Part shown: positions 56,685 through 64,000 of the stretch, one piece after another
Layout: every line of letters begins with the position of its first letter
Position numbering within the stretch: the first letter of the stretch is position 1
DNA from: Betaproteobacteria bacterium HGW-Betaproteobacteria-9
Lineage (GTDB): Bacteria > Pseudomonadota > Gammaproteobacteria > Burkholderiales > Burkholderiaceae_C
Reading direction: 5' to 3'
Assembly: GCA_002842215.1 (NCBI GenBank)
Contig: PHCC01000010.1
Coordinates: 61,674-125,673, forward strand
Length of the DNA stretch: 64,000 nucleotides
Program-made: the position numbers and the translations under genes
The notes under the pieces: generated by a model
What the model saw: only the letters and a program-made list of their open reading frames with translations
Database searches by the model: none
Told to the model about the DNA's origin: nothing

Positions 56685-56689
56685 TCACG

Positions 56690-57676
56690 TTATCCGTCGC
56701 AGGCGTCGACAATGGTGGTCACGAACTGGGCGGCTGCTGCCGTCGAGGCGTGGCGTTCGGCGATGCGCTCGTGAGCCCGTGCCGCCAGGCGCGCGCCCTG
56801 GGCGTCGCTGATGGCTTGCTGCAGTGCGGCCACGGTTTGATCCAGGCTGTGCGGGTCGGCCTTGTAAACGGTGTCGGCAAAGTACTCGTCAACCCAGTCG
56901 TCGGCCGACAGCACCAGGGGCTTGTTCGCCAGAGCGGCCTCCAGGCTGGAGCGTCCGGCAGGGTCGAAGCTGGTCTCTGCGACCACCCGGCTGCCGGCCA
57001 GCAAAGACAGCAGCAGGCGGCTGCAGGGCTTGACCCAGGGCAGGAACTGAACCGAGTCACCGGCCTCGGCCTTGCACTGCTGCAGGTAGGCCGCATCGTT
57101 GTGTCCACCCACCATAACGCCCCTCAGGCCGAGCTGGCGCAAGGCGCGGATCAAGGTGAGCTGGTTCTTGATCGGTTCGACCCTGCCGAGGCACAGCACG
57201 TAGTCGTCCATCTCGCAGACAGTCTTGGCGAGATCCAGGTCGGGGGCGGTGGTAAAACGCGACGACACACAGATTGGCGCCACCACGCGCTTGGCCGGCG
57301 GCACGTTCACATGGCGCGCAAACTGCTCACATTCGGTCAACGACTTGAACAAGACCTTGTGTGCCTGGTTGACAAACAGCTGTATGCGTTCGATCTCGCT
57401 GGCGACCGGTGGACTGCTCCACCACACGTTGGGCCACAGCAGAATCGGTGTCTGGCGCGCCCGAACGGCGTCGAAAAAGGCCTTGCCTTCGGCTTGCACC
57501 GAGAAGTGCATGACAGCGTCGTAAAAGTCCAGCGGGCGGCTTTGTATGCCATAGATGTCGGCGTGCACGGCGGACTCGTTCAGCGTCTCGGCGATCTGCA
57601 CCAATTCGGATTCACCGCCGCCGCTGGCCAGAAAGGCCGTGCTGTAGGTGGATAGCAAAAACTTCATACCGGCCAT
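56690..57676 (-). CDS. Glycosyltransferase family 4-like
   Basis: The 328-residue GT-B enzyme opens with KFLLSTYSTAFLASGGGESELVQIAE (glycine-rich acceptor side) and has YVLCLGRVEPIKNQLTLIRALRQLG (donor domain start, about 165). The E-x7-E-like region is ETSFDPAGRSSLEAALANKPLVLS (about 248-271). The start at 57676 has AGGGAA six bases upstream. It lies six bases before the next glycosyltransferase gene. Confidence 0.88.
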   Translation of the reverse strand: MAGMKFLLSTYSTAFLASGGGESELVQIAETLNESAVHADIYGIQSRPLDFYDAVMHFSVQAEGKAFFDAVRARQTPILLWPNVWWSSPPVASEIERIQLFVNQAHKVLFKSLTECEQFARHVNVPPAKRVVAPICVSSRFTTAPDLDLAKTVCEMDDYVLCLGRVEPIKNQLTLIRALRQLGLRGVMVGGHNDAAYLQQCKAEAGDSVQFLPWVKPCSRLLLSLLAGSRVVAETSFDPAGRSSLEAALANKPLVLSADDWVDEYFADTVYKADPHSLDQTVAALQQAISDAQGARLAARAHERIAERHASTAAAAQFVTTIVDACDG

Positions 57677-57845
57677 GTCGTTCCCTGCTTGCGTGTTGGC
57701 GTTGCATGATTCAGGTCCGAATTCATGGGCCTGGAGCGATGTTGATGCGTGGCTGGGTGGTCGCTTGCGGCGGCATGGCGGGGTTGGGAGCCGCGATGCG
57801 CCCGCTTTGATGAGAAGGCTGTGCTGAATCGAAGAGGCGCTGCCA

Positions 57846-58916
57846 TCAGCATGAAATGCCGGACTGAGCGTCAACTTCCTGCAACAGCTTTTGCCAGATA
57901 CCGGCCGAGGCCTGCTCCAGCAGTTCGGCGGCGCGGCATCGGCCGGATTTTACCATCGCATCCCTGAGCCCCGGCTCCTGCGCCAGGCGCTGGAGCTCGT
58001 CCGTAGCCTGTTCGATGGTGGCAAAGTTCTGCACCGCGTCTGCGCCCACCTCGCTCGCCGCCGTACCTTCGCGCATCACCACCGGCAGGCCACGGTGCAT
58101 CGCCTCCAGAACGGGCACGCCAAATCCCTCGTGTTCACTGGTCAGCAGCAAAGCATCGCTTTCGCTGTAAGCCCGCAGCAGGGCGGGCGCATCGACCAGA
58201 CCCTTGAAGTGCACCGAAGCGCTCAGCCCCAGGGACAGCACCAGTTGGTCGAGATGGTCTTGATAGACCCTGTTGCCGGACGAACCCACGATGTTCAGCG
58301 TGGCTGCCACGCCGCGCTGGCGCAGCAGCGCCAGCACCTGGATCGCGTCTTCCAGGCGCTTGTGCGGTACCACCCGGCCCAGCACCAAGAGGTTCAAACC
58401 CTCGTGCCGGTCATGCTCCAGCAGCGGGCCGGGCTGGAATTGCGGGAAATTGGGCGACACCGGGGGGATCACCACGCTGGGTCGGCCCGGTGCGTAGCGC
58501 TCCAGAAAGCGCTGGTTCAGTTGAGAGCTGAAGACCAGTCGATCAAAACCGGCCAACAAGTGAAATTGCTCGATCGAGCGCTGACACAAATCGGCGGTGA
58601 CCGGCTCGTGGACGCGCAGCAGCTCGGGCGGCGTCACGCCATGGAAATAACAGATCTTGCGGCAGGGCAGGGCCAGCAGCCGCTCCAGATACGGGTCAAA
58701 GATCGAGTAGCTGACCAGCAGCAGGCTGTCGGAGAGGTCTTGCGTGAATATGCTTTCCAGGTCGTGCACCGGCACGCCAGGCGGCGAGGAACGCTGGGCG
58801 TACAGCTGCACGTCCAGACCGGTGTTGCGCAGATCCTCGGCCAGGTGGAGGCAATGGTTGCCCACCGCATCAAATAGGTGGATGTCCGGGGCGGCGATAA
58901 GGATTTTTTTGATCAT
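57846..58916 (-). CDS. Glycosyltransferase family 4
   Basis: The 356-residue enzyme has an N-terminal IAAPDIHLFDAVGNHCLHLAEDLRNTGL, donor-domain start NLLVLGRVVPHKRLEDAIQVLALL (about 190) and the conserved SEHEGFGVPVLEAMHRGLPVV (about 282-302) with E-x7-E. It has the usual retaining GT4 layout and no membrane helix. It follows the large fusion glycosyltransferase by 37 bases and is followed by a 169-base gap. Confidence 0.92.
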   Translation of the reverse strand: MIKKILIAAPDIHLFDAVGNHCLHLAEDLRNTGLDVQLYAQRSSPPGVPVHDLESIFTQDLSDSLLLVSYSIFDPYLERLLALPCRKICYFHGVTPPELLRVHEPVTADLCQRSIEQFHLLAGFDRLVFSSQLNQRFLERYAPGRPSVVIPPVSPNFPQFQPGPLLEHDRHEGLNLLVLGRVVPHKRLEDAIQVLALLRQRGVAATLNIVGSSGNRVYQDHLDQLVLSLGLSASVHFKGLVDAPALLRAYSESDALLLTSEHEGFGVPVLEAMHRGLPVVMREGTAASEVGADAVQNFATIEQATDELQRLAQEPGLRDAMVKSGRCRAAELLEQASAGIWQKLLQEVDAQSGISC

Positions 58917-58953
58917 GCGGGGCTCGCGCAGGCAAATACCGGGGGTTGCGGTT

Positions 58954-61656
58954 TCAGTAGACGCCAAGCGCTTTGAGTCGGTCGAGGTAGCGCATCGCCA
59001 CTTTGAGCACGGTGTGGTGGTTTTCGATCTGCAGCTGGCCTGCGCTGGCCAGGGCCCGGGTGTGCGTCGCATCGTCTACACAATGTCTAAAGGCCGCCGC
59101 CGCATCATCAATGTCCGGATCCATCCAGTACTGGCCTTCGAAGTCGACATAGTCGCCGTGCTGCAGCGGCACTAGGGGGCCATTGACGGAATAGGCCGTG
59201 CCTTCGAACGCGAAGTCCACGCTACCAGAGAAATTGGTCGAAATCACCGGCTTGCCCATGTACATGGCCTCGGCGATCACACGGCCAAAACCCTCCGATC
59301 GATGCAATGAAACAAAAACGTCGCATGCGTCGATGAGTGCGAGCATGTCGTTGCGCGGCAGGAACTTGTCGATCAGGATGATCCGCGAGTCCTTGGCCAC
59401 TTGTGCCAGCAGCTCCTGGTACTCCGGAATGGATGCCTGGGAGTTCATGATCTTGACCACCAGGCGAACGTCAGTGCGCCCGGGGGGAAACGCAGCGGCA
59501 AATGCCTTGACCGCACCCATCGGGTTCTTGCGCTTGATCCACGAATTGCAGTCGAACACCGACAGGAACGTGTAGGCGTTGTCCGGAATGCCGAAAAAGG
59601 CTTTTCCCCTGGGTGAAAACACCGGCTTGTCGATGGACAGCGGCATGTAGGTCACCGGCTTGTCGGTGGTTTTGGCAAACATGTCGGCCACATAGCGGGA
59701 CTGTGCCCAGATCTCGTCCGGGATGTTCAGCAACGGAACCCATCTCTTGGGCCAGACAGGCAGCTCCCATTGCCAAGCACAAATGTTGTATCGACCGGCA
59801 AGCACCGGTGCCCAGCCCTTGAGGATGAGCTGGTAGGTGTCGGCTGCCGGCAGACAGATCAGGTTGGTCCTGGACTTGGGTGTGCTGGAGACGAGGTCAT
59901 CGGTCCACTCGGGTTTGTACACCGTTGTCAGGGCGCCGATGGGTGCGGGGCACACGCAAGTGTCTACCCCGGCGCGCAGCAACGCACGCGTGGCGGTTCG
60001 TGCGTCCTCGCCAACACCAAACTGGCCATTGGGCAAGCCCACCACATTGACACCCCGTTCGTGGCGCGTCCCCCGCGGCAAACCCGCACGGAAACCCGAT
60101 TTCTTCAGCGGGGGGTGTTTGACCAGGCCATCCAGCATCGCAGTCAGTTCGACCTGTTTCCACGGCCACCACTGCTCATAGGCCGCGACATCGCCTTCTT
60201 GCAGCTGTTGAACAATGCTTGCCGTGGTGTGGAAGATGGCGGAGAGCAGTGCCAGATTGGGCAAGTGCGAGATCCTGCCGGCGAACACCTGACACGGGGC
60301 GCGGAGGTGGGCGATGTCCTGGTCGGTGAGCGCCAGGAATCGATACTCCAGCTGGCCCAGCGTGAGGCGCCAATGGGTGAACTGCTGCCGGCCCAGGAAG
60401 GTATTCAGATCGAAGGATTGAATATCTGTCCGGGTGCGCCAGACAGCCAAGGCCCCTTTGGTGATGGGCAGGGCCGAGTCCTGGACGATGCCCGGAGCGG
60501 GTTCGTAGACCACATCCGGGAATCGATTGGCGGCCGGCCAGTCCAGGTCCGGCATCGCCTTGCGCTGGGGATGTTCCCAAAACGCCATGGAGTTGAGAAC
60601 AGCCTCTTCGGTGGCCACCCCAATGTTCAGCTTTTCCTCAAGATCGGGCCAGGTGGTCAGGAGCTGCGTCAGGAAGTAGGGGAGCCGAATGCCCGCCGGT
60701 GTTTCGACTTCATCCAGCAGCCAGGCCAGTTGTTTCGACGTATCGGTATGGTGGAATTCGCGAAGATCCTGGCCGATCATGTCAACGTCGTAGCCGGCCT
60801 GCCGTTGGACCAGGGTGTCCCATCCATCCATGTCGACGCCGAGGGGATTGTGTCGCAGCAGATCCGCATGAATGAAGGGATAGCGGAACGTCTCAACAAT
60901 CAGGTCCCAGTAGGCTTGGCGCACGTCCTGACGCACGTTCACACCGTCCAGCAACCGGCGCCGGATTGAAGAACGGTCTGGCAGTTGGGAGGCCAGCACT
61001 TCGGCCACATGACGCCGCACATCGGACACGCTGCAGAAAGCGCCTAACCTCAACAGGCCATCGGTGAATCGGGTGCAGGCGTCCATCTCGATCTGGCGAA
61101 GCGATGCACGGTTGCTCTCCGTGTTCCCGGCCTCGGGCAGCAGGGCTGGGAGGAGGTCCCAGAATTCACGGACGGATGGGTGCGCCAAAGCCTCTGCCCG
61201 CATGACCAGGAAATCGCTGTGCAGGTAGTACCCGCTGGCAAACCCGTCCGAGGCACTCCAGATATCGAGGTCCCGCTCGTCACCAAAGCGCAACAAGGGA
61301 CCCAGATCGTTCAGCGGGCCGTAAAGCTGGTCGTGCGTGAACACTACCTTGTCCCAGGTGTCCTTGTCTGCCTGCAACAGGCCTAGGGCAGCGCGGTAGG
61401 CATGGAACACACCGCCAGGCGGAACAGCCAGGACAACCTGATGACACAGTGTCTTCAAGCGTGCCAGATCCTCGGGCCGGAGCTGCACGGCGCTGGAACA
61501 AAACACGGTGGTGCAACCGATCTGCTTCAGGCACTGCAGATAGTGGAAAACGTACTCGCCGATGAATTCGCTGCCGGCTGTGTGCGCAAACACGCAGGCC
61601 GTTGTCTGGCCAGACTGACTGGGCGATCCCTCGTGGACAAGTTGGGTGGTGGCCAT
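58954..61656 (-). CDS. Two-domain glycosyltransferase: RgpF-like N-terminus fused to GT4
   Basis: The 900-residue protein carries at about 20-380 a rhamnan synthesis F-like region (ACVFAHTAGSEFIGEYVFHYLQCL, VVFTHDQLYGPLNDLGPLL, SASDGFASGYYLHSDFLVM), and at about 530-890 a GT4 domain (RGVNVVGLPNGQFGVGEDARTATRALLRAG, LSVFDCNSWIKRKNPMGAVKAF, LHRSEGFGRVIAEAMYMGKPVI). Two catalytic modules imply that it adds two successive sugars. I start it at 61656, one base after the preceding stop; an ATG at 61674 overlaps that gene. Confidence 0.88.
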   Translation of the reverse strand: MATTQLVHEGSPSQSGQTTACVFAHTAGSEFIGEYVFHYLQCLKQIGCTTVFCSSAVQLRPEDLARLKTLCHQVVLAVPPGGVFHAYRAALGLLQADKDTWDKVVFTHDQLYGPLNDLGPLLRFGDERDLDIWSASDGFASGYYLHSDFLVMRAEALAHPSVREFWDLLPALLPEAGNTESNRASLRQIEMDACTRFTDGLLRLGAFCSVSDVRRHVAEVLASQLPDRSSIRRRLLDGVNVRQDVRQAYWDLIVETFRYPFIHADLLRHNPLGVDMDGWDTLVQRQAGYDVDMIGQDLREFHHTDTSKQLAWLLDEVETPAGIRLPYFLTQLLTTWPDLEEKLNIGVATEEAVLNSMAFWEHPQRKAMPDLDWPAANRFPDVVYEPAPGIVQDSALPITKGALAVWRTRTDIQSFDLNTFLGRQQFTHWRLTLGQLEYRFLALTDQDIAHLRAPCQVFAGRISHLPNLALLSAIFHTTASIVQQLQEGDVAAYEQWWPWKQVELTAMLDGLVKHPPLKKSGFRAGLPRGTRHERGVNVVGLPNGQFGVGEDARTATRALLRAGVDTCVCPAPIGALTTVYKPEWTDDLVSSTPKSRTNLICLPAADTYQLILKGWAPVLAGRYNICAWQWELPVWPKRWVPLLNIPDEIWAQSRYVADMFAKTTDKPVTYMPLSIDKPVFSPRGKAFFGIPDNAYTFLSVFDCNSWIKRKNPMGAVKAFAAAFPPGRTDVRLVVKIMNSQASIPEYQELLAQVAKDSRIILIDKFLPRNDMLALIDACDVFVSLHRSEGFGRVIAEAMYMGKPVISTNFSGSVDFAFEGTAYSVNGPLVPLQHGDYVDFEGQYWMDPDIDDAAAAFRHCVDDATHTRALASAGQLQIENHHTVLKVAMRYLDRLKALGVY

Positions 61657-61657
61657 G

Positions 61658-62635
61658 TCAGATGACGCCTTCATAGATCGACTTCAGTTTTTCGACGACC
61701 CGGATCCAGGCGAAGCGCTCGTGGATCTGACCCGCCTGTGCGGCAGTGGGAATGGGCATCGACAGGGCCTGCCTCAGTCCAGAGGCGATCGCTTGAGGGT
61801 CCTTGGGTGAAACATAGATGGCATCGTCACCAAAATACTCCCGGGTCGAACCCTCCTCCGTGATGACCTGGCGGCAACCTTGGGTCGCCGCTTCGAGCGC
61901 GGCCAATCCAGGCGTCTCCAGTGTGCTGGGCAGGCAGAACAGGTCACAGGCCTGGTAGGCGGAGCGGAGCAACTCGGCATGGTGATCCAGCGGCCCCAGG
62001 TACCGAAACCGCCCCTCTGGCGCCGCTTCCCTGACCTTGTCGAAATAGGCTGCGTCCCGGATGTGACCGATCAGGATCAGTTCGTGATCGGGCAGCGATG
62101 CCATGGCCTGGGCGAGGCCCAGCTGGTTCTTGCGCGGCTCGATGTTGCCGACGTTCAGCACAAACCGGCTTCGAACGTTGAAGGTGGAGCGAAAAAGATC
62201 CGGAGGGGGCCTCTTCTGAAAGACCTCGTCCACACCGTTGTAGACCGCTGCGAACTTCGATCTGTCCAGCTCCAGGACCCGGGCCAGCGTGTCACTCTCC
62301 ATCTCCGAATTGGTGACTACCCGGTCTGCCAGCGAGAGTTGATGGCGGATTTCGTCAATGGGGTAGAGGTGCCTGGTTTCTTCGGTGATCCAGAGGCTGG
62401 AGGTGATGACCAGGGGCTTTCGCAAGTTGCGGACGAAGTGACAGAAGTGCACCGAGCCGCCAACGCACGAAAAAAAGTGAACCACATCGTGCTGGTCAAA
62501 GCGTGGATTCCACAGGTCAAACAAGGTGACATCGACCCCGATCTGCGGCAGATGATCCCGATAGGCCAGCAACTGGACTTCGCCTCCGCCTGGCGTGTGA
62601 AACGCCATCGGATACGTGGCAAACAGGACTCTCAA
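61658..62635 (-). CDS. Glycosyltransferase family 4
   Basis: The 325-residue GT-B enzyme opens RVLFATYPMAFHTPGGGEVQLLAYRD. It has FVLNVGNIEPRKNQLGLAQAMASL (donor side, about 170) and CLPSTLETPGLAALEAATQGCRQVITEEG (E-x7-E, about 245-273). No ATG fits the N-terminus, so it begins with the TTG at 62635, which overlaps the previous stop codon as TTGA. Confidence 0.88.
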   Translation of the reverse strand: MRVLFATYPMAFHTPGGGEVQLLAYRDHLPQIGVDVTLFDLWNPRFDQHDVVHFFSCVGGSVHFCHFVRNLRKPLVITSSLWITEETRHLYPIDEIRHQLSLADRVVTNSEMESDTLARVLELDRSKFAAVYNGVDEVFQKRPPPDLFRSTFNVRSRFVLNVGNIEPRKNQLGLAQAMASLPDHELILIGHIRDAAYFDKVREAAPEGRFRYLGPLDHHAELLRSAYQACDLFCLPSTLETPGLAALEAATQGCRQVITEEGSTREYFGDDAIYVSPKDPQAIASGLRQALSMPIPTAAQAGQIHERFAWIRVVEKLKSIYEGVI

Positions 62636-63825
62636 TTCTTCACCACCCGTTTGAATACACCCTTGCGGCCTTCCTGAAAGCCGTAGCGCCTGAAATGCGC
62701 CAAGCCGTAGGGGTAGTCGCCAGCCTGGACGACCGCCGCAACGTCGGGGTAGCTGTTGAGGTAGAACTGGTCGTCGAAGCGGAACGGAACCGTAGCAGGC
62801 ACGCTGGCCGTGTTGTTCCACTTGCTCAGTGTGGGGTTGAGGGGGACATCGACAGCATCTTCCAGGGTCTGGATGACGGTCAACGCGTGACCGATATCAA
62901 TGGGGTATATGTTCTCGATCGCGTCCTGGTTGATGAGGGCCTCAAGGATCATGGAGACATCGTATTGCGAGCTGGCTTCGATCTTCTGGGGCCAGGTCGA
63001 GACATCCGTGGCGGTAGGGTTCTTGGTCAACAGCTCGCGCTTGATGAAGGGCATGCCCATGTCGATCAGCTCGTCCCAGTAGGCGTGCGAAGCGTTGAAG
63101 TTGTACACCAACGCGCCATGCTCCATCACGATGTCGGAGTTCGGGCGCCTAGCCGCCTCCAGCTTTTGCAGCGTGCGCTGAAACAACCGTTCGAGAACAT
63201 TCTGATACGGGAAGGCGACCGAGTAACTGCAACCGGCCCGAAGAAAATGCTGGCTACCACCCACCTCGTAGTTGTGAACGATTTTCTGTTTGAAGTTGTC
63301 GGTGGTGTTGCTGATGAGGTCGACCGAAGACCAGAAATCGTCGAACGCGGCACTTTTGTACAGCCTGGCGCTGTATGAGATGAAGTAGCTCTGAAGGTGG
63401 TAGCCGTGGTCATACGAATCGGTCAGTCCGCAGAGGTCTATGTCCTCGCGTTCCATCGCATGGAGGATCGGCTGCAGATCGTTGAATGGGCCAAAAACGC
63501 TGTCATTGGCGACCAGCAGACGACCGACTTGGGCACCGTGCTGTTTCAGCAACGCGATCCCCGCCTTGTAGGAGCCGAAGTCGTAGCCCACGTTCTCACG
63601 CAGGCAGACCGTGTGGCAAACCTTGGACAAGGCATCCACGCTCGCGTCAGAGATGGCCCGGCTGGTGGACACCAGAAGCACCTCGTACCCACACCGCTTG
63701 AGCTGTTCCAGGTAGTGCAGCACATAGCGCTCGACCTGATCGTTCGTATCAAAGTGGGAGAAAACACAGTACTTGGCCGGAGTGGTCGGTGTTTGGCCAG
63801 AAAACCTGGAAGTGAGGATCTTCAT
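62632..63825 (-). CDS. RgpF-like polysaccharide synthesis protein
   Basis: The 397-residue protein of the rhamnan synthesis F family (PF05045 type) has KYCVFSHFDTNDQVERYVLHYLEQLKRCGYEVLLVST at the start, ENVGYDFGSYKAGI (about 84), LVANDSVFGPFNDLQPIL and LTDSYDHGYHLQSYFISYSARL, all characteristic. Its last 45 residues (FYLNSYPDVAAVVQAGDYPYGLAHFRRYGFQEGRKG) are a short repeat known at the ends of some glycan-associated proteins. It is the first gene of the cluster in the window. Confidence 0.92.
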   Translation of the reverse strand: MKILTSRFSGQTPTTPAKYCVFSHFDTNDQVERYVLHYLEQLKRCGYEVLLVSTSRAISDASVDALSKVCHTVCLRENVGYDFGSYKAGIALLKQHGAQVGRLLVANDSVFGPFNDLQPILHAMEREDIDLCGLTDSYDHGYHLQSYFISYSARLYKSAAFDDFWSSVDLISNTTDNFKQKIVHNYEVGGSQHFLRAGCSYSVAFPYQNVLERLFQRTLQKLEAARRPNSDIVMEHGALVYNFNASHAYWDELIDMGMPFIKRELLTKNPTATDVSTWPQKIEASSQYDVSMILEALINQDAIENIYPIDIGHALTVIQTLEDAVDVPLNPTLSKWNNTASVPATVPFRFDDQFYLNSYPDVAAVVQAGDYPYGLAHFRRYGFQEGRKGVFKRVVKN

Positions 63826-64000
63826 GTTCTGTGAGAAGAGCTGCAAGAAACAGAATGTAGCAAGCCGTCAAGCACTGCAACCCCATATTGTCGGTCCGTT
63901 TGGGGCTGTCTGAATTTCTGTGTTCGAGGCTCCGTGTAGGGTCCATCAATTCAGATGAACCCGCGCCGCATATTACGCGGCAGGTCGTGTGAAGCGTTCG
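63826..64000. other. Right-edge region upstream of the polysaccharide cluster
   Basis: No gene is supported in these 175 bases. They are less GC-rich than average and probably hold the promoter of the leftward cluster. On the minus strand TACATT near 63855 resembles a -10 box, but its -35 (GGTTGC) is poor. Confidence 0.4.

Overview
The window is GC-rich, densely coded chromosome from a betaproteobacterium of the order Burkholderiales. The best fit is a Comamonadaceae member such as Hydrogenophaga or a relative. This rests on the gene order rpsP-rimM-trmD-rplS-nudix-cobD-like-rsgA-phhB-M48-orn-pit, the protein sequences, and two families of short intergenic repeats that I associate with that family. 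The taxonomic call is inference. I saw no insertion sequence, prophage, CRISPR array, rRNA or tRNA.

Layout. (1) 1-4609: an RND efflux operon read leftwards (tetR, membrane fusion protein, RND pump cut by the window edge), with a palindromic operator, and a CPA1 antiporter upstream of it. (2) 6287-10636: an arsR-SRPBCC pair behind a strong, operator-flanked and apparently leaderless promoter, then DUF2267, GNAT, a vapBC toxin-antitoxin pair, an alpha/beta hydrolase and two unknown small proteins. (3) 10702-12891: gcdH and a divergent LysR regulator. (4) 12931-18595: an AraC regulator divergent from a two-subunit molybdenum hydroxylase (iorAB type) with its XdhC and MocA-like maturation partners, then msrA. 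(5) 19595-24118: a 1507-residue mosaic surface or secreted protein (LEPR-XLL-like, DUF4347, choice-of-anchor L, calcium-binding repeats). (6) 24174-31213: an EamA exporter, a znuCBA zinc importer, and divergently a zur-like regulator leading a second operon (ABC ATPase, FtsX-like permease, a small four-cysteine periplasmic protein, DUF3299) that resembles the zinc-regulated Zrg/PA4063-4066 type systems. (7) 31275-42820: AEC transporter, TM2 protein, acetyltransferase, then the ribosome/tRNA operon and the housekeeping genes listed above. (8) 43183-45075: a DEAD-box RNA helicase behind a long structured leader. (9) 45180-63825: a leftward cell-surface polysaccharide cluster of 15 genes. It holds two RgpF-like proteins, five other glycosyltransferases, an initiating sugar phosphate transferase with a WbpM-like dehydratase and an epimerase, two membrane acyltransferases, a phosphatase, an unknown protein and a SAF-domain oxidoreductase.

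How it works together. Zinc supply is probably controlled by one Fur-family regulator sitting between two divergent operons. The ribosomal operon appears to be split into expression levels by an attenuator-like hairpin after rpsP, an inverted pair of repeats between rimM and trmD, and a promoter-like TATAAT at the end of trmD. The polysaccharide genes are tightly packed, and several use TTG start codons, two of which overlap the previous stop codon. The most distinctive observations are the repeat that delivers a Shine-Dalgarno sequence directly in front of start codons, the zinc operon with an unusual small cysteine protein, the leaderless arsR promoter and the large mosaic protein.
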